Below, piece after piece: positions 1 to 7,967 of a stretch of DNA of 27,478 nt. Numbering within the stretch: the stretch's first letter is position 1; the number at the start of each line of letters is the position of its first letter. A model generated the notes under the pieces. The model was not told where the DNA came from. It worked only from the letters and a program-made list of their open reading frames with translations, and ran no database searches. The DNA comes from an uncultured Muribaculaceae bacterium (lineage in GTDB: Bacteria; Bacteroidota; Bacteroidia; Bacteroidales; Muribaculaceae): positions 1 to 27,478 of the forward strand of contig CAJUAT010000037.1 in NCBI GenBank assembly GCA_910584525.1. The letters run 5' to 3'. The position numbers and the translations under genes were made by a program.

Positions 1-130
1 ATGTCGTTTTTTTATGCCCGTATCTCTGAAATTACATACTTGCGAAACTTAAATACCAAGTTTTATAGTTCAAGACATACAACTACTTTCACTAAAATAT
101 GTCGATTAATTTTTAGCAACTACTTATAAA

Positions 131-2299
131 ATGAGCGAGATAACCGACCGCAACAGGAAACTGGAAGAGAAACTGAGGAAACGTCACATCAACGGTGCCG
201 TGGCATGGCTGCGCAATGAGCTGGGACGCACCGGATACCGCGACCTTGCCCCGGCTCTTGAAGCCGTAGGCCAGAACTACTCATACCTCTACCGCTACTT
301 TCTTGACGGCAGCAGCGATGACAGCCGCAGCTGCATGCTCGACGATATGTCGGAACAGCTGAGAGTTATCGGCGATACCATTCACCGCCGGTCGCATGCC
401 GAAGATACGGGCGCTTACTTCACCGCAATGAGAATGTGGAATATCCATTCATTCTCTCTTTCCGACCTGCTCACAAGCTATCGCGCCGTGATGTCGCAAG
501 TATCGCTCGCCGAAATGGTGGTCGACGTACCCGAAAACCTGTCGGTGGACCGTTATGACCTCCTCGGCAAGATTTTCAACACGGCTCTCGTTTCGTTTCA
601 CAACAATACCGACACCGCATTAATGAAGGCCGTAATCGAAAACGCCGACAACGACCTCTCTCTGCGCGTCATGCTGCTGCATGCCATGGTGTTGGGTATG
701 CTCGCATACTTCGACGCCGACAAGCTCGCGGCTCTCCTCGACATAATACTCTCCGCCGATACCGTCCGCGAGATTAAGTCCGCGGCATATCCGGGACTCG
801 TGTTCATTCTCATGGCCTGGGGCCACAGGGTAAAAAGTAATCGCCGCCTGATGCAGCGTATTGACACCCTCGCCGACAATCCCGACGACACCCGCCTGAT
901 ACGCATTGCCGTAAAAGCTATAGCCGGTACGCGCGATACTGACCGTATCGCCGCAAAAATGAACAACGAGGTGCTCCCTGAAATCATGAAGATGCAGCCA
1001 CAGATTCTCGACAAGCTCAAGAATCTGACGGCCGACTTCGACCCCGAAACAGCCGAAAACAATCCCGAATGGCAGGAGCTCCTCGACAAGTCGGGCATAA
1101 CCTCCAAACTCGAGGAGCTCGCCGAGATGCAGAGCGACGGCGGCGACCTTATGATGGTATCATTCTCCAAGCACAAGTCGCACCCATTCTTCCGCAACAT
1201 AGCAAGCTGGTTCCTGCCTTTCAACGTTGACAACCCGGATATAAAGCTTGACGCCGATGGCAAAAAAATGGTCCGCGTACTCACCGATACCGCTATTGCC
1301 ACCTGCAACAGCGACAAATACTCTCTGGCTTTAGGGCTGGCCTCCATTCCCGAACCACAGAAGAAGATGATAATGTCGCAGTTCACTGCCAACATGACGC
1401 CGATGATGGAGAATCTCGGTGAACAGGTCCACAGCATCCTCAAGCCCGACTATGAGCGCGACATTACCACATCCGTGCGTGAATATCACCGTTATTTCAA
1501 GCAGGGCCGTAATGTGACCGATTTCGTCAACCCCTTCATGCTTCCGCTTGACTTCAAGGATATCCCGTCAATCGACGCAATAGTCGGCGAACCCGATTTC
1601 ATGACAGTGCTGGCGGAATTCTATCTCAAGCGCGGCTTCCATGCCGAGGCGCTCCCCCTCTTCTGCCGTCTTGCCCGGCAGGATGCCGCCGATCCTCTGT
1701 TATGGCAGAAAATAGGCTTCTGCCGTCAGAAAACCAAAGATTACGCCGGCGCCCGCGACGCCTACATGAAGGCCGAACTCCTCGGCGACAGCAGCCGTTG
1801 GCTCCTTAGAAAGCTCGCTTTCACTTTCAGAAAACTCGGAAACCATCGCCAGGCACTCGAGTATTATGCCAAAGCTCTTGCCGACGATTCCGAAAACCTC
1901 AATCTCATCATCAACGCCGCAGGCGAAGCCCTCGCCATTGAAGATACCGCAACAGCCCTCCGACAATATTACCATGCGGAGTATCTGGCTCCCGATAACG
2001 CCGATGTGGCCAGAGCCATCGCCTGGACCGAAATGGTGGCCGGCAATCTTCAGAAGAGTTATCAGAAATATCAGTCGCTATTGGCCGACAATCCCACGAC
2101 TACCGACTGGCTCAATGCCGGCCATGCGGCACTGCTCACAGGACGATATGCCGAGGCTCACGAGCGTTACTGCCAGTCGTCGCTCTCCGGAAAGTCGGAG
2201 TTCGAGATGGCATTTGCCGCCGACACTCCCCTCCTCCTCAAACTCGGAGCTTCGCAGGAAGACATTGACCTGATGATGGATGGTGTGCTCTACCGCTGA
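131..2299 (+). CDS. Tetratricopeptide-repeat protein of unknown function
   Basis: This is a 722-residue protein with no signal peptide or membrane segment, so it is probably cytoplasmic. The C-terminal part (roughly residues 490-720) reads as consecutive TPR-like helix pairs with the expected small and aromatic residues, for example around LWQKIGFCRQKTKDYAGARD and LAFTFRKLGNHRQALEYYAK. The first 480 residues are helical and charged and match no family I can name; they start with a basic, charged stretch (residues 1-20). TPR arrays usually hold protein complexes together, so a scaffold role is likely but unspecific. The gene is alone on its strand and convergent with dnaA, with 51 nt between the stop codons. 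The ATG at 131 follows an A/T-rich leader without a Shine-Dalgarno site, which is normal for Bacteroidetes. I recall similar large TPR proteins in Bacteroidales annotated only as hypothetical. Confidence 0.8.
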   Translation: MSEITDRNRKLEEKLRKRHINGAVAWLRNELGRTGYRDLAPALEAVGQNYSYLYRYFLDGSSDDSRSCMLDDMSEQLRVIGDTIHRRSHAEDTGAYFTAMRMWNIHSFSLSDLLTSYRAVMSQVSLAEMVVDVPENLSVDRYDLLGKIFNTALVSFHNNTDTALMKAVIENADNDLSLRVMLLHAMVLGMLAYFDADKLAALLDIILSADTVREIKSAAYPGLVFILMAWGHRVKSNRRLMQRIDTLADNPDDTRLIRIAVKAIAGTRDTDRIAAKMNNEVLPEIMKMQPQILDKLKNLTADFDPETAENNPEWQELLDKSGITSKLEELAEMQSDGGDLMMVSFSKHKSHPFFRNIASWFLPFNVDNPDIKLDADGKKMVRVLTDTAIATCNSDKYSLALGLASIPEPQKKMIMSQFTANMTPMMENLGEQVHSILKPDYERDITTSVREYHRYFKQGRNVTDFVNPFMLPLDFKDIPSIDAIVGEPDFMTVLAEFYLKRGFHAEALPLFCRLARQDAADPLLWQKIGFCRQKTKDYAGARDAYMKAELLGDSSRWLLRKLAFTFRKLGNHRQALEYYAKALADDSENLNLIINAAGEALAIEDTATALRQYYHAEYLAPDNADVARAIAWTEMVAGNLQKSYQKYQSLLADNPTTTDWLNAGHAALLTGRYAEAHERYCQSSLSGKSEFEMAFAADTPLLLKLGASQEDIDLMMDGVLYR

Positions 2300-2350
2300 G
2301 AGCGCTCTTCAAGGGCACTCACTGAGAGCATGTAATAAAATTCGTTCTGA

Positions 2351-3739
2351 TTATTTCAGGAGCTGGGCCTCTATGGCCTCGAGAGCCTTGACAGTGTCGC
2401 GGTTGGTAGCCAGACGGTCCTTGACGGCGCCTATGCCGTGAAGCACCGTGGAATGCTCTCTGTTGAGCTTGGCACCGATGGCCGGCGTCGACAGCCCTGT
2501 GTGCTTGCTGCACAGATACATGATCATCTGCCGTGCGTCGGCTATATCGCGGATTCGGCTCTTCGCAAAAATCGCGTCGGGATTCAACCCGAAGTATTCA
2601 GCCGTATTCTCCACTATCATGTCGAAATTGATGCTCTTGCGCACCGGGGTCTTTACCGTATGACTTATCACCTCGCGGGCAATCTCCACCGACAACGGCA
2701 TGTTTGCCTTGATACATCTGGTAAGCAGACCCATCACCACACCCTCAAGCTCACGCACCGATCCGGTGACACTCTCGGCTATAAGGTCGATGATTTCGGC
2801 CGATAGGTCCAGACCTCCGCGGCTCGCCTTGGCACGCAGTATCTTCTTGCGCAACTCCAGATCCGGCGCCGGCAACGGCTCCGTGATGCCCCACTTGAAC
2901 CGGTCTATAAGACGGTCGGCGATGCCGTCAAGCTCCATAGGTGGCCGGTCGCACGTGAATATCAGCTTCTTGTTGTGCGCGTGGAGATGGTTGAAAATCG
3001 GGAAAAGCGCCTGCGCTGTCTTCGGTCCCGTCATCTCCTGCAGGTCGTCGAACAGCAGACAGTCCATCGACTGATACCAGTTGATGAACTCCGGAATCCG
3101 TCCCTCCAGAGCCGCTACCTGATAGAGGTTCTGGAACTGACGCATCGTATTGAACAACACGCGCGCATTAGGATGCTTCTCCTTTATACGGATACCTATG
3201 GCCTGTATGAGATGTGTCTTGCCCACACCCACGCTGCCGTACAGGAAATATGGATTAAACTCCGGCTTCTCCGGATTGTTGGCGATATGCTCGGCTATCG
3301 TATAGGCCAGCTGGTTTGACTTGCCTACGCAATAGTTCTCGAAATTGAGCGAACTGCTCAGCTGATGGTCGAAGTCTCTCTTCTGCTCGCTGATAGGTGC
3401 GCTCTCTATCTGACGCGACACCTTGTTATTGATAGTATGAGAGCGTTCCGGGCTCTGCTGCTTGATGCACGACGAGCTGTCGTTGTTTACGATATTATAC
3501 TCGTAAACCACCTTTACCGGCTCGCCGAAACCATGATACAGAGCCGCACGGAAAAGGTCGTAGAACTGGTCTTCGTAACGGTCTACATAGAAAGATGTAG
3601 GGAGCTTCAGCACCAACTCGCCATTATCATAGCTTATCGGCTCCGCTACACTGAACCACAGCCTGAAGCGCTCCTCTCCTACGTTGGAGCGGATCATCGT
3701 CAGGCTCTTGTTCCATTTTTCTGCCAGTGTAGTCGACAT
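2351..3739 (-). CDS. dnaA: Chromosomal replication initiator DnaA
   Basis: DnaA is the AAA+ ATPase that binds DnaA boxes and melts the replication origin. At 462 residues it has normal length. Domain I covers about residues 1-80 and a Ser/Gln-rich linker 85-130. The AAA+ core follows, with Walker A GSVGVGKTHL near 168-177, Walker B LLFDDLQ near 228-234, and an arginine-finger segment DRFKWG at 279-284. Domain IV ends in the DNA-binding signature, here NREHSTVLHG (426-435) where most DnaA proteins have a G-R-D-H-[TS]-T-V-L-H-A type motif. The match is full length, so I call it DnaA and not a Hda-like paralogue, but the D-to-E and A-to-G changes in the signature are notable. The upstream intergenic region (3740-3940) is A/T-rich but has no convincing cluster of DnaA boxes, so I do not call an origin. 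Confidence 0.95.
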   Translation of the reverse strand: MSTTLAEKWNKSLTMIRSNVGEERFRLWFSVAEPISYDNGELVLKLPTSFYVDRYEDQFYDLFRAALYHGFGEPVKVVYEYNIVNNDSSSCIKQQSPERSHTINNKVSRQIESAPISEQKRDFDHQLSSSLNFENYCVGKSNQLAYTIAEHIANNPEKPEFNPYFLYGSVGVGKTHLIQAIGIRIKEKHPNARVLFNTMRQFQNLYQVAALEGRIPEFINWYQSMDCLLFDDLQEMTGPKTAQALFPIFNHLHAHNKKLIFTCDRPPMELDGIADRLIDRFKWGITEPLPAPDLELRKKILRAKASRGGLDLSAEIIDLIAESVTGSVRELEGVVMGLLTRCIKANMPLSVEIAREVISHTVKTPVRKSINFDMIVENTAEYFGLNPDAIFAKSRIRDIADARQMIMYLCSKHTGLSTPAIGAKLNREHSTVLHGIGAVKDRLATNRDTVKALEAIEAQLLK

Positions 3740-3889
3740 CTTCCTTAGGGTTTGATTTTTCAGGTGTGCGATTTCTACTGCAAAATAACCATAAAAATAA
3801 TTAATAAAAAAATCGTTTTGCTCTTGTATTTTTGAAACATGTTGCTAACCCTTGATAATCAACAACTTATGCTGCCCGATTTTTTATCT

Positions 3890-3921
3890 CTTGCATATCC
3901 CGCCTAAAGTCGCTAAATTTG
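3890..3921 (+). promoter_or_regulatory. Promoter of the thiamine operon (Bacteroidetes type)
   Basis: A CTTG at 3890-3893 is followed after 20 nt by TAAATTTG at 3914-3921. This fits the Bacteroidetes primary sigma-factor pattern TTTG-N19-21-TAnnTTTG, with one mismatch in the -33 element. Transcription would begin only about 10-15 nt before the thiS ATG at 3941, which leaves no room for a TPP riboswitch in the leader. Confidence 0.6.
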
Positions 3922-3940
3922 AACTTACAAATGGAAACAT

Positions 3941-4147
3941 ATGGAAATTACAGTCAACAACAAGCAGGAACAGTTCTCGGCGGAAGGGCCGGTCACGGTG
4001 GCGTCGCTACTCGACATGAAAGGCATAAGACAAAACGGCACGGCTGTGTCGGTCAACGACCACATTGTGTGTCACGACTGCTGGAACAGCCATGAGATAA
4101 AGGATGGCGACAGGATAGTGATAATATCGGCGGCCTTCGGCGGATGA
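3941..4147 (+). CDS. thiS: Sulfur carrier protein ThiS
   Basis: ThiS is the small ubiquitin-like protein whose C-terminal glycine is adenylated and then thiocarboxylated to deliver sulfur for the thiamine thiazole ring. The 68-residue protein begins MEITVNNKQEQF and ends in the required Gly-Gly (AAFGG), with the beta-grasp pattern between (ILV-rich strand, then VSVNDHIV, then DGDRIVIISAAFGG). Its stop codon overlaps the next start as ATGA, indicating translational coupling with the TenI-like gene. An upstream ATG at 3931 is out of frame. The usual activating enzyme ThiF is not in this operon and must be supplied from elsewhere. It is the first gene of the thiamine cluster, directly behind a consensus promoter. 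Confidence 0.95.
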   Translation: MEITVNNKQEQFSAEGPVTVASLLDMKGIRQNGTAVSVNDHIVCHDCWNSHEIKDGDRIVIISAAFGG

Positions 4148-4677
4148 GTTTTCTGAAGATAGCAGTCACCCGGGAGGGATTCATACCTGACGAAGGGTCG
4201 GCGATATGCCGGCTGCTCGACGATGGCTTCGACCTGGTGCACATACGCAAGCCGGGCTTCTCCGTCGCCGACATGCGCCGGCTGATAGAATCGGTGCCGG
4301 CGCGCTGTCACGGCAGGCTTATCCTCCACGATGTCTTCGAGCTTACTCGCGAATATGCTCTTGGCGGCGTGCATCTCAACAGCCGCAACCCCATGCCCCC
4401 GGCCCACGCTCTGTCGGTAAGCCGCTCTTGCCACTCTATCCATGAGCTGTCAATGCCTATGCCCGACGGTGCGCCCATGGCTTACCAGACGCTTTCTCCT
4501 ATCTTCGACTCATTTTCAAAACAAGGATATAAAAGCCGATTCGTCATTCCCGACGTTATACCATATATACAGGGACTGCGCGTAGTGGCGCTCGGAGGAG
4601 TGGACTTCTCGAAGCTGCCGATGCTCAGAGAGGCCGGTTTCTATGGAGCTGCCATGCTTGGCGCCGCCTGGAAATAA
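4144..4677 (+). CDS. tenI: TenI/ThiE-family protein, probable thiazole tautomerase
   Basis: This is a 177-residue TIM-barrel protein of the ThiE/TenI family, shorter and more divergent than the true ThiE encoded next. It has the family landmarks HIRKPG (33-38), LHDVFELTREYALGGVHLN (61-79), SPIFDSFSKQGY (118-129) and VALGGVD (148-154), but lacks the ThiE diphosphate loop and the QxRxKD motif. It carries a His in RSCHS (His97), at the place where TenI has its catalytic histidine. In Bacillus, TenI converts the initial thiazole tautomer made by ThiG into the aromatic form. The gene starts inside the thiS stop (ATGA overlap). I infer a tautomerase role; a second thiamine-phosphate synthase cannot be excluded, and such proteins are often labelled ThiE. 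Confidence 0.75.
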   Translation: MSFLKIAVTREGFIPDEGSAICRLLDDGFDLVHIRKPGFSVADMRRLIESVPARCHGRLILHDVFELTREYALGGVHLNSRNPMPPAHALSVSRSCHSIHELSMPMPDGAPMAYQTLSPIFDSFSKQGYKSRFVIPDVIPYIQGLRVVALGGVDFSKLPMLREAGFYGAAMLGAAWK

Positions 4678-4693
4678 TTATAAGAATCAATAT

Positions 4694-5317
4694 ATGCTAC
4701 AGTATATTACAAATACGGACTGCAAGGTGCCGGTTGCCGACCAGGTACGGGCGGTTCTTGACGGCGGTTGCCGTTGGATACAGGTAAGGATGAAAGATGC
4801 CTCCGACGAAGAGGTGTCGAAGGTGGTGGAGACCATCAAGCCATGGTGCATGGAGAAAGAGGCCTTCCTGATACTCAACGACCGGGTGGAGCTTGCCCGC
4901 AAGCTCGATGTCGGCGGCGTTCATATAGGCAAGGACGACATGCCGCCGCGACAGGCAAGGGGTTTGCTGGGACCCGCCGCCGTGATTGGCGTCACTGTCA
5001 ACACTTTCGACGACATCCGCGCGCTCGCCGGCATGGATATCGACTACCTCGGAATGGGCCCTTATGCCGGAACATCCACCAAAAAGAACCTTGCACCCAT
5101 TTTGGGCGTCAACGGCATCCGCGACCTGTGCCTTGATATGGTGAAGGCCGACATGGCGTTTGCACACGTGGCTGTGGGAGGTATTACCCTCGCCGATGTG
5201 GAGCCACTGATGGAGGCAGGTGTCAACGGTATCGCCGTTAGCGGCGCTATCGCTTTCGCACACGACTTGACAAAAGCCACCAAAGATTTCATCAACGCTT
5301 TGAAACCTTTCCAATAA
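4694..5317 (+). CDS. thiE: Thiamine-phosphate synthase ThiE
   Basis: ThiE joins hydroxymethylpyrimidine diphosphate and thiazole phosphate to form thiamine monophosphate. The 207-residue barrel shows the canonical motifs in order: IQVRMKD, LILNDRVELA, VHIGKDDMPPRQAR, IGVTVNTFDD, YLGMGPYAGTSTKKN, VAVGGIT and IAVSGAIAF. I chose the ATG at 4694 because the protein then begins MLQYIT, in line with the family. An in-frame ATG at 4643 would add 17 residues and overlap the preceding gene by 35 nt with a sequence that looks like out-of-frame tenI. The gene follows tenI by 16 nt. Its 3' end contains the -33 element of a second promoter that serves thiG. Confidence 0.93.
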   Translation: MLQYITNTDCKVPVADQVRAVLDGGCRWIQVRMKDASDEEVSKVVETIKPWCMEKEAFLILNDRVELARKLDVGGVHIGKDDMPPRQARGLLGPAAVIGVTVNTFDDIRALAGMDIDYLGMGPYAGTSTKKNLAPILGVNGIRDLCLDMVKADMAFAHVAVGGITLADVEPLMEAGVNGIAVSGAIAFAHDLTKATKDFINALKPFQ

Positions 5318-5329
5318 TTTGTAAATTTG
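5299..5329 (+). promoter_or_regulatory. Internal promoter before thiG
   Basis: TTTG at 5299-5302, inside the last codons of thiE, is followed by exactly 19 nt and then TAAATTTG at 5322-5329. This is a full match to the Bacteroidetes TTTG-N19-TAnnTTTG promoter. It would give a leader of about 110 nt before the thiG ATG at 5446. I see no CUGAGA or GGAUAAU-type TPP riboswitch core in that leader. Confidence 0.65.
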
Positions 5330-5445
5330 CATTCCTGTACCGTATACGCGGAAGCGATTCTGTGACTGAACGCGCTCCAAGGGCACAATAACGCCGCCGC
5401 CATACGTTGACGGAGGCAACGGACAGTGGATAAAACAACAAGACA

Positions 5446-6225
5446 ATGACAGAAGACATATTGAGAATCGGCGGACGCGATTTCAGTTCGCGACTCTTTG
5501 TGGGCACGGGCAAATTCTCGTCGCCGGAGACAATGCTGGAGGCGGTGAAGGCCTCCGGGTCGCAGATGATCACTGTGGCCATGAAGCGTGTCAACATGAT
5601 GAACGAGGCCACCGACGAAATGATGACTCATATCAATCGGGAGCATGTTCAGCTGCTTCCCAACACGTCGGGTGTGCGCAATGCCAAGGAAGCGGTGCTG
5701 GCCGCCAAGATGAGCCGCGAGATTTTCCATACCGATTTCATTAAGCTAGAGATTCATCCCGACCCCAAATACCTTATGCCCGACCCCATAGAGACCTTGA
5801 AAGCAACCGAGGAGCTGGCTAAGGAGGGATTCATCGTGCTGCCCTATATACAGGCCGACCCTGTTCTCTGCAAGCTTCTTGAGGAGGCAGGCTCGTCGGC
5901 GGTGATGCCTTTGGGCGCTCCCATAGGTACCAACAAAGGTCTGGTGACCCGCGACCTCCTGGAAATAATCATCGAGCAGTCATCGCTGCCTGTGATTGTC
6001 GACGCCGGTCTCGGGGCCCCCTCCCATGCCGCCGAAGCCATGGAGATGGGTGCCGATGCCGTGCTTGTAAACACCGCCATTGCCGTGGCCGGAAACCCCG
6101 TGGAGATGGCCGCCGCTTTCGCCCGCGCAGTTGAAGCCGGCAGAATGGCTTTCCGTGCCGGCCTCGGTGCCGTAAACTCTTCCGCTGTAGCTTCAAGCCC
6201 ACTCACGGCGTTCTTTAATGATTAA
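5446..6225 (+). CDS. thiG: Thiazole synthase ThiG
   Basis: ThiG condenses deoxyxylulose 5-phosphate, dehydroglycine and ThiS-thiocarboxylate sulfur into the thiamine thiazole ring. The 259-residue protein opens with LRIGGRDFSSRLFVGTGKF, has the Schiff-base lysine in DFIKLEIHPD (Lys100), and the phosphate-binding barrel end in PVIVDAGLGAPSHAAEAMEMGADAVL and NTAIAVAGNPVEMA. It works with ThiH, encoded two genes later, which supplies dehydroglycine. The 128-nt gap from thiE holds a separate promoter. The last codons and the stop lie in a tandem heptamer repeat (units of TAATGAT from 6216) that runs to the thiC start. Confidence 0.96.
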   Translation: MTEDILRIGGRDFSSRLFVGTGKFSSPETMLEAVKASGSQMITVAMKRVNMMNEATDEMMTHINREHVQLLPNTSGVRNAKEAVLAAKMSREIFHTDFIKLEIHPDPKYLMPDPIETLKATEELAKEGFIVLPYIQADPVLCKLLEEAGSSAVMPLGAPIGTNKGLVTRDLLEIIIEQSSLPVIVDAGLGAPSHAAEAMEMGADAVLVNTAIAVAGNPVEMAAAFARAVEAGRMAFRAGLGAVNSSAVASSPLTAFFND

Positions 6226-6247
6226 TGATTAATGATTAACGATTAAC
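6216..6247 (+). repeat. Tandem heptamer repeat at the thiG-thiC junction
   Basis: Three exact copies of TAATGAT (6216-6236) are followed by TAACGAT (6237-6243) and a partial TAAC. The array contains the thiG stop codon and fills most of the 23-nt spacer up to the thiC ATG at 6249. Stops occur in several frames, so copy-number change would alter spacing more than protein sequence. Confidence 0.85.
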
Positions 6248-6248
6248 C

Positions 6249-7964
6249 ATGAAAATCGACAATATTGATATCTCCTCATACCCCAATTCCGAGAAAGTAT
6301 ACGTGACAGGGTCACGTCCCGACATACGCGTGGCGATGCGCCGTATCCACCAGTACCCTACTGTAAAGATAGAGGATGGAAAGCGCGTTGAATATCCCAA
6401 CGAGGATATCCTCGTCTACGACACATCGGGTCCCTACACCGACCCTGCCGTAAAGACCGACATCAACAAGGGATTGCCACGCCACCGCGAGCAATGGGTA
6501 ATAGATCGCGACGACACAGAGGTGCTCGATGACATCACCAGCGAGTATGGCCGCGAGCGCCGCGACAACAAGGCCATCGACGCCATTCGCTTCCCCGTGC
6601 AGCACAAGCCACGCAAGGCCAGGGAAGGACGCCGCGTAACACAGATGCACTATGCACGCAAGGGTATCGTGACTCCCGAGATGGAGTATGTGGCCATCCG
6701 CGAGAACCTCGACAACCGTGAGCGAGGCATCGGCAGCTACATCACTCCCGAGTTCGTACGCGACGAGGTAGCCGCAGGTCGTGCCATAATCGCCGCCAAC
6801 ATCAACCACCCCGAGGCTGAACCTATGGTGATCGGCAAAGCATTCAGCTGCAAAATCAACACCAACATCGGCAACTCGGCTCTCTCCTCCGGCATCGAGG
6901 AGGAAGTGGCCAAGGCCGTATGGAGCTGCTACTGGGGCGGCGACACTCTTATGGACCTCTCAACAGGCGACAATATCCATGAGACCCGCGAATGGATTAT
7001 CCGCAACTGTCCCGTGCCGATGGGTACAGTACCTATCTATCAGGCTCTCGAGAAGGTAAACGGCGACGTCAAGAAACTCACATGGGAGATATATCGCGAC
7101 ACTCTCATCGAACAGTGCGAGCAGGGTGTGGACTACTTTACCATCCATGCCGGCGTGCTGCGTGAACATGCCCGTCTTGTTGGCGACCGTCTCACGGGAT
7201 GTGTGTCGCGTGGCGGCAGCATCATGACCCAATGGTGCGTGCTCCACAACCAGGAGAGTTTCCTCTACACCCACTTCGAAGAGATTTGCGAGATTCTCAA
7301 CAAATACGATGTGGCTATATCGCTGGGCGACGGCATGCGTCCCGGCTCCATACATGACGCCAACGACCGCGCTCAGTTCCTCGAGCTCGATGTGCTGGGC
7401 GAGCTCTGCGCAAAGGCGTGGGAACATGATGTGCAGGTAATCATAGAAGGACCGGGCCACGTGCCCATGAATAAAATTCCGGCCAACATGGAACGCCAGA
7501 TCACGGCATGCCATGGCGCTCCCTTCTACACACTTGGCCCGCTGACCACCGACATAGCCCCGGCTTACGACCATATCACCTCGGCCATAGGCGCCGCCAT
7601 CATATCGGCGCTAGGCACAGCCATGATATGCTATGTTACCCCCAAGGAGCATCTGTCGCTGCCTACACTGTCGGATGTGCGCGACGGAGTGGTGACATAT
7701 AAGATAGCGGCACATGCCGCCGACCTCTGCAAAGGCTTCCCCGGAGCCCAGGTGCGCGACAATGCCCTCTCAAAGGCCCGGTATGACTTTCGTTGGAAAG
7801 ACCAGTTCAACCTCAGCCTCGACCCCGCCCGCGCAAAGGAGTATTATCTCCAGTCACGTCGCGACGCTCCCGAGGCCGACGACAGGTTCTGCACAATGTG
7901 CGGCCCCAATTTCTGCGCCATGAGAATATCGCAGAACATTGCCGACTGCTGCGATAAAGACTAA
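6249..7964 (+). CDS. thiC: Phosphomethylpyrimidine synthase ThiC
   Basis: ThiC is the radical-SAM enzyme that rearranges aminoimidazole ribotide into hydroxymethylpyrimidine phosphate. At 571 residues it is of normal length for the Bacteroidetes form. Recognisable family blocks include RVTQMHYARKGIVTPEMEYVA (near 131-151), SCKINTNIGNSALSSGIEEE, GVDYFTIHAGVLREH, SRGGSIMTQWC, EGPGHVPMNKIP and FYTLGPLTTDIAPAYDHITSAIGAA. The [4Fe-4S] cluster motif lies at the C-terminus as C-X2-C-X4-C (Cys548, Cys551, Cys556, in CTMCGPNFC). The ATG at 6249 comes 23 nt after thiG, across the heptamer repeat. thiH starts three nucleotides after its stop codon. Confidence 0.97.
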   Translation: MKIDNIDISSYPNSEKVYVTGSRPDIRVAMRRIHQYPTVKIEDGKRVEYPNEDILVYDTSGPYTDPAVKTDINKGLPRHREQWVIDRDDTEVLDDITSEYGRERRDNKAIDAIRFPVQHKPRKAREGRRVTQMHYARKGIVTPEMEYVAIRENLDNRERGIGSYITPEFVRDEVAAGRAIIAANINHPEAEPMVIGKAFSCKINTNIGNSALSSGIEEEVAKAVWSCYWGGDTLMDLSTGDNIHETREWIIRNCPVPMGTVPIYQALEKVNGDVKKLTWEIYRDTLIEQCEQGVDYFTIHAGVLREHARLVGDRLTGCVSRGGSIMTQWCVLHNQESFLYTHFEEICEILNKYDVAISLGDGMRPGSIHDANDRAQFLELDVLGELCAKAWEHDVQVIIEGPGHVPMNKIPANMERQITACHGAPFYTLGPLTTDIAPAYDHITSAIGAAIISALGTAMICYVTPKEHLSLPTLSDVRDGVVTYKIAAHAADLCKGFPGAQVRDNALSKARYDFRWKDQFNLSLDPARAKEYYLQSRRDAPEADDRFCTMCGPNFCAMRISQNIADCCDKD

Positions 7965-7967
7965 AAG

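Noticed and set aside
1..129. Open frame of 42 codons starting at the first base (ATGTCG...) and ending TAA at 127-129.
   Set aside because: A/T-rich, no family resemblance, and no upstream context; it lies in the presumed leader of the TPR gene.
2300..2350. Terminator between the convergent TPR gene and dnaA.
   Set aside because: Only short partial repeats (CTGAGAGC twice) and 5-bp pairings are visible, no convincing stem.
3740..3940. Possible replication origin between dnaA and thiS, with an A/T-rich tract at about 3785-3815.
   Set aside because: No cluster of TTATNCACA-type DnaA boxes is visible; in Bacteroidetes the dnaA gene is not reliably at the origin.
3840..3941. TPP riboswitch before thiS, prompted by ACCC and GATAATC around 3847-3860.
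   Set aside because: The CUGAGA and GGAUAAU-type core segments are absent and the promoter at 3890-3921 would start transcription downstream of them.
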